Source: Thermosyntropha lipolytica DSM 11003 (GTDB lineage: Bacteria > Bacillota > Syntrophomonadia > Syntrophomonadales > Syntrophomonadaceae). Taken from it: a stretch of DNA of 49,987 bases. Location of the stretch: contig NZ_FQWY01000017.1 in the NCBI RefSeq assembly GCF_900129805.1, positions 1 to 49,987 of the forward strand, read 5' to 3'. The translations under genes and the position numbers were made by a program. Shown here in pieces: positions 44,880-49,987 of the stretch (position 1 is the stretch's first letter; each line of letters opens with the position of its first letter). Under the pieces are notes generated by a model. It saw only the letters and a program-made list of their open reading frames with translations. It had not been told where the DNA came from and did no database searches.

Positions 44880-45074
44880 TCAGTGTTTGCAAATAAAATA
44901 AACCCCATTTTCCAGATCATGTACTACCCCGCCCAAAGCGCGGGCCAAAAGCAGGCTTATCTTTTCCTTTTCCTCTGCATTCTCGGCATAAAATACCGGG
45001 CATCCCCCTCCCTGCACTTTAGTCATGTCATTCGTAACAATAGCTAAAATATATTCTGATATTTTAGTATCCAT
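44880..45074 (-). CDS. Capping complex subunit for YIEGIA (small protein)
   Basis: 64 aa from the ATG at 45074, whose A is the last base of the YIEGIA stop. ISEYILAIVTNDMTKVQGGG and a CPVFYAENAEEKEKI segment match the small protein regularly found beside YIEGIA. Biochemical function is unknown. Confidence 0.8.
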   Translation of the reverse strand: MDTKISEYILAIVTNDMTKVQGGGCPVFYAENAEEKEKISLLLARALGGVVHDLENGVYFICKH

Positions 45075-45964
45075 CAATCTGCCGCCTTTCTACCATAAAA
45101 ACTTTTAAGAGCAGTACCCTGAGCTGTTTCAATAAGAGGAACATTTTTTATAACCTGTTTGAGTATCTCTCTATCAGGTTCATTGGGAAGTATAAAAAAG
45201 GCTAAATATCCCTTATCTATGTGTTTCCTGGCTAGAGGAACCAGTTCCGTCTCATTTATATCTACTTTTGTCCCTAAAATAGATACTACATCATGGATAA
45301 TCGCCATGCGCTGCCCCGGGTTGTGCAAAGTAAGCCGAGCATCATCATTTTTAGGTTTTATTAAAACCCCTATTCCTTCTTTAAGGATTTTTTCCCTGGT
45401 TTCAGGAAGCCCAACATTCATTATTACTACATCATCTACCATAAGCAAACTGCCTTCGAAATGCACAGTAGCATCCACAACTTCAGCTATATCACCTATA
45501 TAAGCTCCCCGCATCAAACGCATGGAAAGATAGATGCAGATAATCCCTGCGGCTAAAGAATACTGCCATCCGAAGAGATGGGCTACTCCACTTGTAATCA
45601 GAGCCGTAAATATAGCTAAATAATTACGGGCTTCAAATACTCTGGCAATACCTTCAATATAGTCAGCTCCCCTTTTTACCAGTTTAGTCTCTTCCAGTTT
45701 AGTCATAGTTTCCCTTTCCATATTTCTTATCTCCCTAAACTGCTGGGCAGCTAAAACTAGAAAAGTTACCGCCACATAATCCGGCTTGGCAATAGCCGGA
45801 ATAGCTACGGCTCCTAAACATGCCGCAATAAACCCTAAAGATAGATGAGTAAAGTAGCCATGAGGAAAAGCAGGGTAATGTCTGTAATCACTGCGCAAGG
45901 TCAAAAGCCGGGATAAAAACCCGGCTACCACCCCGGCTAAAATTACTACCGCATAATTATCCAT
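45074..45964 (-). CDS. YIEGIA family membrane protein
   Basis: 296 aa. About five N-terminal membrane helices; the name-giving YIEGIARVFEARNYLAI lies near residues 102-118. A soluble C-terminal domain (about 160-296) follows, with VGLPETREKILKEGIGVLIKP. The family is restricted mainly to spore-forming Clostridia and its role is not established. It overlaps spoIIP by 8 bp (ATGGATAA) and the small partner by one base. Confidence 0.9.
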   Translation of the reverse strand: MDNYAVVILAGVVAGFLSRLLTLRSDYRHYPAFPHGYFTHLSLGFIAACLGAVAIPAIAKPDYVAVTFLVLAAQQFREIRNMERETMTKLEETKLVKRGADYIEGIARVFEARNYLAIFTALITSGVAHLFGWQYSLAAGIICIYLSMRLMRGAYIGDIAEVVDATVHFEGSLLMVDDVVIMNVGLPETREKILKEGIGVLIKPKNDDARLTLHNPGQRMAIIHDVVSILGTKVDINETELVPLARKHIDKGYLAFFILPNEPDREILKQVIKNVPLIETAQGTALKSFYGRKAAD

Positions 45965-47024
45965 TTCTCTTACCTGCCGTTCCTTGATTAAGCAAATAAT
46001 AACCTCCCAGAGCAGCTGCCAAAACTACAATAACAGCTATTACTGTTCCATAAGCACTCTTGTTTTCGCTTGCGGTTAAAGGTTTCTTGGCCGGCGCAGC
46101 TCCTTTTTCATTTCCTACTCCCAGGATTTCAGGCATAATATCGGCAAATTGTTTTATACCTTCAATAGCATCATTTTTATCATTGGTATGAGCTCCCACT
46201 TCTATAAGCATAGCGCGGGGGCTTAAATCTTGATTGTAATCTCCCCTGCCTATGAATATGCCATTAGAAAGGCCTGGTTTTTCCTTATCCATAACTGCCT
46301 TAATCCTTTTAGCAAACTCCAAATTAGTTTTCGCATTAGGATTAGATCTTCCTACTACCAGTTTAATCTTGGTAACTTCCTTTCCTTCTACCTTAGACTG
46401 ATATTGTCCGGGAGGAACTGCATCCCGGTGTACATCAAATATGGCATCCGGATTTTCTCTAAGTAGTTTTACTGCTGTCTTGCGCGAACGATTATAAGCA
46501 TTTATATCATGGGGGTTATGATTATTATTGTCATATTTCACGTCAAAACCTTTGTTCTTCAGTTCTCTTACAAAAGCTTCGGCTACATCATAAATACCAC
46601 CATTTCCAGGTTTGCTCTCCGTTCCATCAGTAGGGACATAAGATTCATCACTATGAGTGCAGTAAACGGCAATAGTAGGTTTCCTGCCCCCAACAGTCGG
46701 CACAGCTTCTTCTCCTAACAAAATTCCCGTTTTTTTATTTTTATCCTCTTTAAGCTTTAGGTCCGGCATTTTTTCCTTTCCTTTATATTTACAGCGGGCT
46801 GTATATCCTATAATCTCCACTACTTCATAGCGAGAATTATCTTCACTTATATATTCGTCTCCTACCTGCACCTTAATGGAAGTTTGATGAATAATATTGT
46901 TGTGTTCATCAACTAATGTGTAATAATTACCGGGAGGTGCTTCTTCATGGGCACTTGAAGAATTAAGATTTAAAGCTAGAGTAAAAACCAAAACCAGAAT
47001 TATAACTAAAACGCTATTTCTCAT
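45957..47024 (-). CDS. spoIIP: Stage II sporulation protein P (SpoIIP)
   Basis: 355 aa from the ATG at 47024 (GAGG upstream; a longer reading is possible). N-terminal signal anchor, then a SpoIIP amidase/endopeptidase domain with IAVYCTHSDESYVPTDG (zinc His), FDVHRDAVPPGQY (second His/Asp site) and MLIEVGAHTND with the catalytic glutamate. A C-terminal membrane helix (about 325-345) is an addition. In sporulation SpoIIP with SpoIID and SpoIIM degrades septal peptidoglycan for engulfment. It overlaps both neighbours, in one operon. Confidence 0.93.
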   Translation of the reverse strand: MRNSVLVIILVLVFTLALNLNSSSAHEEAPPGNYYTLVDEHNNIIHQTSIKVQVGDEYISEDNSRYEVVEIIGYTARCKYKGKEKMPDLKLKEDKNKKTGILLGEEAVPTVGGRKPTIAVYCTHSDESYVPTDGTESKPGNGGIYDVAEAFVRELKNKGFDVKYDNNNHNPHDINAYNRSRKTAVKLLRENPDAIFDVHRDAVPPGQYQSKVEGKEVTKIKLVVGRSNPNAKTNLEFAKRIKAVMDKEKPGLSNGIFIGRGDYNQDLSPRAMLIEVGAHTNDKNDAIEGIKQFADIMPEILGVGNEKGAAPAKKPLTASENKSAYGTVIAVIVVLAAALGGYYLLNQGTAGKRNG

Positions 47025-47736
47025 CCTTATCCTCACCTCCCTCATAAGCCTCACCTTCGTTTAACGGCTTACGCGCCGGTTCAGGTTCTCTGAGGTTTTT
47101 TATGAGCTCAGAAGGCCTATCATCAGTATCAGGTCCCCCCTGCACCCTTTCTAAGGTTTCACCTATTATCTCAGCCAAAAGTACTGCTAATATACCCGCT
47201 AGTATAAGGGAATCAAAAGCCCCTGCCCCCCCTATAACTACTTTGCCTCGAATATTGTTGGTTACGAGATATACATACTGCCCTATATCAAGAGCTAAAA
47301 CTCCCATTACGGCAGCAAAAAAAGCTCCTCTTCTTGATCTCCCGGCTAAATAGCCTACTACACCGGCAACTATAGGATAAATATAGATAGGATCAATAAA
47401 TATTTGTTCCGGTTCGGCTCCCAAAAATCTAGCCGCCAAAAATAAAGCCAATGCGGTTACCACAGCGGCAATAACCGCCCGTATCTTTTCATAAGCAGTA
47501 CCTGCTCCCAACCAGACATAGACTGCCAGTATAACGGCAATAATACCCCCTAAATTTACCGTTATTCTTGAGATTACCGGAATATCAAAAAAACTCCCTA
47601 TGATTATAGCCGCAATAACAGCTAAGGCACCTTTGTCACTCAGCCGCATCCGGTCTAAAACCCGATGAGCAGCCCCAAAATATATTAATATGGAAACAGC
47701 AACTAAAATTATCAGTCCCAGGGGAAAATTAGTCAT
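47014..47736 (-). CDS. DUF1614 family membrane protein
   Basis: About 240 aa from the ATG at 47736 (AAAGG nine bases upstream); an ATG three codons earlier is also possible. About six to seven membrane helices and an acidic cytoplasmic tail (DRPSELIKNLREPEPARK). GKVVIGGAGAFDSLILAGI is the best conserved stretch. The function is unknown; it heads the operon with spoIIP and YIEGIA, which suggests a sporulation role. Confidence 0.8.
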   Translation of the reverse strand: MTNFPLGLIILVAVSILIYFGAAHRVLDRMRLSDKGALAVIAAIIIGSFFDIPVISRITVNLGGIIAVILAVYVWLGAGTAYEKIRAVIAAVVTALALFLAARFLGAEPEQIFIDPIYIYPIVAGVVGYLAGRSRRGAFFAAVMGVLALDIGQYVYLVTNNIRGKVVIGGAGAFDSLILAGILAVLLAEIIGETLERVQGGPDTDDRPSELIKNLREPEPARKPLNEGEAYEGGEDKDEK

Positions 47737-47806
47737 CACCCTCATCCTTTCTCATAATATTTTTATAAATATGTTTTCCGCCCGCTTAGATATTTATGTA
47801 TAGATA

Positions 47807-47835
47807 TTGACATTAATAAAAAAATAATGTAAATT
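47807..47835 (+). promoter_or_regulatory. Promoter of the fluoride-riboswitch operon
   Basis: A perfect TTGACA (47807-47812) and TAAATT (47830-47835) are 17 bp apart, placing the transcript start just before the riboswitch. Confidence 0.65.
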
Positions 47836-47849
47836 ACAATTACAAAATA

Positions 47850-47950
47850 ATAGGAAAGCGATGGAGTTCGCTTTTTGGCAGGTAAAGCCAATAAACTTCT
47901 CCCCGTGAGATAATAACTCCTACCCTCTTTAAGGTAGGAGTTTCTTTATT
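47850..47950 (+). promoter_or_regulatory. Fluoride riboswitch (crcB motif) with intrinsic terminator
   Basis: The segment AAGCGATGGAGTTCGCTT (from about 47856) is the 5' signature of the crcB/fluoride riboswitch. Its loop GGAGTT can pair with AACTCC at 47915-47920, the conserved ACTCCTAC end of the motif, as a pseudoknot. The same AACTCCTACC (47915-47924) alternatively pairs perfectly with GGTAGGAGTT (47933-47942), followed by a T-rich tract, forming a terminator. This mutually exclusive arrangement is that of known ON switches: fluoride stabilises the pseudoknot and lets transcription read into the antiporter gene. The call is from the consensus as remembered; no covariance model was run. 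Confidence 0.85.
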
Positions 47951-48047
47951 TTCTGTAATAAGGGGGTGACAGGTAAGATGGGAAAGGTGTAAGAGGGGTA
48001 AAAAAAAGCAAAATCCATTTACATCTTGGATAAAGGGGAAATAGGCC

Positions 48048-49178
48048 ATGAATGACATCAGCATTGCACTTATTATGAGCATACTAATATTTATAGCCAG
48101 TTTAATCTCTATCCAGGCAGCTTTATCTGTTACCATAATAGAAATTGCTATGGGCATAATCGGGGGTAATTTCTTAGGCCTGCACAGTACCCCATGGATC
48201 GATTTCTTAGCCGGTTTTGCTTCTATCCTGTTAACTTTTCTGGCGGGAGCTGAAGTTGACACCGATTTGATGAAGAAAAAGTTTAAAGAGAGTATGCTGA
48301 TCGGAGGATTTTCTTTTTTAATTCCTTTTCTCGGGGCCTTTGCCTATACCTATTATATTGCAGGCTGGTCATTTCAAGCCGCAGAAATCGCAGGAGCTGC
48401 TCTTTCTACTACTTCTCTAGCTGTTGTTTATGCGGTACTAGTAGAAACAGGACTTACTAACACCGAAACCGGTAAAATACTTATGGCAGCCTGTTTTGTT
48501 ACTGATTTAGGCACAGCACTTGCTTTAAGCATTCTGTTTGCCGAATTTAGCCTGTTTACTTTATTATTTATTATAGGCTCTGCTTTAATAATAATTTTTA
48601 TTCCCCGTATTTTTACCTACATTTTTAACCAATACGGGGACAAGGTTATAGAACCTGAAATAAAGCTCATTTTCCTTGTACTATTTTTGCTCATGTATTT
48701 AGCCCAATTAGGAGCAAGCCATGCTGTACTTCCTGCTTTCATACTGGGACTGGTAGTATCTAAAATATTCCGGCAAAATCCAGCTATTCCACGTAAACTG
48801 AGGGTTATATCTTTCTCTATGCTTACACCTTTCTTTTTCATGAAAGCCGGTATGAATGTATCTTTATCTGCCATCTATTTGAACCTGGGCTTGCTGTTTA
48901 TGCTCTTTATGGTAAAAATCATAGCTAAAGGGATAGGTGTATTCCCCTTGGCATATAAATATGTAAGGCCTGATGCCACCTACATAACTCTGCTCATGAG
49001 TACCGGATTAACATTTGGTACCATAAGCTCCATGTACGGACTCTCAGCCGGTATTATCGATAAAACCCAGTTCTCATTATTAGTAACTGCTGTCGTGCTA
49101 AGTGCGATAATACCTACGATAATAGCACAGAGATGGTTTGATCCCCGCCGGCATATGGAATCGCGAGAAGATGCTTAA
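48048..49178 (+). CDS. Cation:proton antiporter (CPA superfamily), likely fluoride-induced
   Basis: 376 aa, about 12-13 membrane helices, Na+/H+ exchanger domain without a C-terminal TrkA-N domain. STTSLAVVYAVLVETGL (helix 4 region) and ACFVTDLGTALALS (helix 5 region) align with the core transport helices; the paired residues are T152-D153, where CPA1 has ND and CPA2 has DD. Aspartate is kept, so transport is likely. AGGGG lies upstream of ATG. It is preceded by a fluoride riboswitch with terminator and followed by uspA (16 bp), which suggests a fluoride or acid stress operon. The transported ion is unknown. Confidence 0.92.
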   Translation: MNDISIALIMSILIFIASLISIQAALSVTIIEIAMGIIGGNFLGLHSTPWIDFLAGFASILLTFLAGAEVDTDLMKKKFKESMLIGGFSFLIPFLGAFAYTYYIAGWSFQAAEIAGAALSTTSLAVVYAVLVETGLTNTETGKILMAACFVTDLGTALALSILFAEFSLFTLLFIIGSALIIIFIPRIFTYIFNQYGDKVIEPEIKLIFLVLFLLMYLAQLGASHAVLPAFILGLVVSKIFRQNPAIPRKLRVISFSMLTPFFFMKAGMNVSLSAIYLNLGLLFMLFMVKIIAKGIGVFPLAYKYVRPDATYITLLMSTGLTFGTISSMYGLSAGIIDKTQFSLLVTAVVLSAIIPTIIAQRWFDPRRHMESREDA

Positions 49179-49194
49179 TAAGGAGGGAAGTCAG

Positions 49195-49614
49195 TTGTTT
49201 GAAAAAATTTTAGTTCCATTTGATGCTTCTGAATTTTCGCTACGGGCATTAGAAGTAGCTATAGACCTGGCCAAAAAATACGAAGCTGAACTGTATACCA
49301 TATCAATAATTCATACCCCTGATTTTGCATTTTTAAGCGGGGAAGTAGATGATGTAAAAGCGGAAGGAGAAGCCTTTTTCCAGGAAAAGCTTAAAGCCGT
49401 AGAAGATTTAGCCACAGCTCATGGAATAACCGTAAAAAACGAAATACGCGTAGGCCATCCTGCGGAAACTATTTTAAATTTTGCCTCCGGCAAAAAAATT
49501 GATCTTATTGTTCTGGGGCATCGGGGAACTTCTGCCATTAAAGATTTTCTCTTAGGCAGTGTGGCAGCTAAGGTCATGTATTATGCCCCCTGTAAAGTTC
49601 TCCTGGTAAGATAA
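49195..49614 (+). CDS. Universal stress protein, UspA family
   Basis: 139 aa from the TTG at 49195 (GGAGGG seven bases upstream), giving MFEKILVPFDASEFSLRALE. A longer frame starting inside the antiporter gene is unlikely. The ATP-binding motif GHRGTSAIKDFLLGSVA is complete, so it is an ATP-binding Usp. It is co-transcribed with the antiporter; Usp proteins often sit beside or regulate antiporters. Confidence 0.95.
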   Translation: MFEKILVPFDASEFSLRALEVAIDLAKKYEAELYTISIIHTPDFAFLSGEVDDVKAEGEAFFQEKLKAVEDLATAHGITVKNEIRVGHPAETILNFASGKKIDLIVLGHRGTSAIKDFLLGSVAAKVMYYAPCKVLLVR

Positions 49615-49618
49615 AACA

Positions 49619-49680
49619 CGCGGGGCATAAAACCCCGCGCCAGGCTGTCGACAAAGTCATTGTTGGCAGCCGTTTTTATT
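49619..49680 (+). terminator. Two successive hairpins ending the antiporter-uspA operon
   Basis: CGCGGGG (49619-49625) pairs with CCCCGCG (49633-49639) but lacks a T-tract. A second 12-bp stem with two G-T pairs (49643-49654 with 49660-49671) is followed by GTTTTTATTTT and is the likely working terminator. Confidence 0.75.
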
Positions 49681-49683
49681 TTA

Positions 49684-49790
49684 GGTTCTATAATAAATGT
49701 TGGGGTAGGAGAAGGAAAATAAAAAGCATTGGGTCGAATACCTGTTAATAAAAACAACCAAAACCACTCATAAAGGAGGTATTCTTCCCA
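49684..49790 (+). mobile_element. Candidate left end of an ISL3-type insertion sequence
   Basis: GGTTCTATAATAAATGTTGG starts at 49684, right after the uspA terminator and about 105 bp before the transposase ATG. It has the GG start and position expected of an ISL3 inverted repeat. The other end is outside the window, so the boundary is not proven. Confidence 0.35.
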
Positions 49791-49987
49791 ATGCAATTTC
49801 AGTTTAACAAAAATTTGCTTTTTTTAAAAGATGTAAACATCGATGATGTCAAGCAGTATGATAACTATTATGAGATAAGTATTTCTAAACCAGTAAGTCC
49901 TCATAAGTGCCCGGTGTGTAAAACGGAAACTAAAAAAATTCATGATTACCGGTATCAACGCATAAAAGATATTCCTTATTTAAATAA
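49791..49987 (+). CDS. ISL3 family transposase, 5' part only
   Basis: 65 codons are present before the window edge. The N-terminal zinc-finger-like motif CPVC (C40, C43) is followed by IHDYRYQRIKDIP, as in ISL3 transposases. AGGAGG lies 14 bases upstream of the ATG at 49791. The DDE catalytic domain is outside the window, so intactness cannot be judged. Confidence 0.85.
   Translation, partial: MQFQFNKNLLFLKDVNIDDVKQYDNYYEISISKPVSPHKCPVCKTETKKIHDYRYQRIKDIPYLN

Noticed and set aside
47840-48262. Open frame of 140 codons on the minus strand across the riboswitch and antiporter start
   Set aside because: It is a reading-frame shadow of the riboswitch and antiporter gene, with no ribosome site and a low-complexity product.
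1-49987. tRNA, rRNA genes and CRISPR arrays
   Set aside because: None recognised: no cloverleaf-like clusters, no rRNA stretches and no regularly spaced repeats of CRISPR type.

Overview
The window looks like chromosome of an anaerobic, endospore-forming Bacillota (Clostridia). The sporulation and germination genes (spoIVA, spoIIP, gerA/B/C, YIEGIA) show the spore-forming lineage. The set thiolase + etfBA + membrane FeS/EtfAB:quinone oxidoreductase, with a siroheme-dependent heme pathway and late menaquinone genes, points to a syntrophic fatty-acid oxidiser of the Syntrophomonadaceae type (Syntrophomonas/Thermosyntropha-like). Genus is an inference; no rRNA gene is present to test it. TTG and GTG starts are frequent (etfB possibly, cheR, hemL, ubiX, speD, uspA and others).

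Layout. 1-4.7 kb (minus): electron transfer for beta-oxidation: etfB, etfA, the membrane FeS oxidoreductase (EMO type), terminator, then the 5' part of a thiolase. 4.9-15.5 kb (minus): one long tetrapyrrole operon in the order sirC, hemA, hemC, cobA-hemD, ahbC, hemB, ahbD, ahbA, ahbB, hemL, ending in a cheR-type methyltransferase. It encodes the full route glutamyl-tRNA -> ALA -> uroporphyrinogen III -> siroheme -> heme b by the Ahb branch. 15.5-21.4 kb (minus): tatA, tatC, polyprenyl diphosphate synthase, UbiX-, UbiA- and UbiD-like genes (late menaquinone steps) and a degenerate prenyl-synthase-like protein. 21.6 kb: speD. 22.3-26.7 kb (plus): two tandem paralogous proteins, each with an alkaline-phosphatase-superfamily-like domain fused to a polytopic membrane domain. 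26.7-30.4 kb (minus): gerA-gerB-gerC germinant receptor. 30.6-34.0 kb (minus): HU, HD-GYP phosphodiesterase, Nif3-like protein, TrmK. 34.1-35.3 kb (plus): Nudix protein and eIF2B-like sugar-phosphate isomerase homologue. 35.3-38.0 kb: a small accessory patch with a frameshifted, truncated Rpn-type nuclease remnant, palindromes, and two AT-rich secreted-protein genes. 38.0-47.7 kb (minus): spoIVA, gpsA, plsY, der, DUF512 radical-SAM protein, hsp20, YIEGIA pair, spoIIP, DUF1614 protein. 47.8-49.7 kb (plus): a fluoride-riboswitch-like leader with its own promoter and terminator in front of a CPA-type antiporter and a universal stress protein. The window ends inside an ISL3-type transposase gene.

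How it fits together: acyl-CoA oxidation electrons pass through EtfAB to the membrane oxidoreductase and probably to menaquinone. The neighbouring heme and menaquinone genes could supply the cofactors of that membrane chain. The most interesting items are the fluoride-responsive antiporter/stress-protein operon, the paired phosphatase-like/membrane proteins of unknown function, and the inactive-looking prenyl synthase homologue next to the menaquinone genes.
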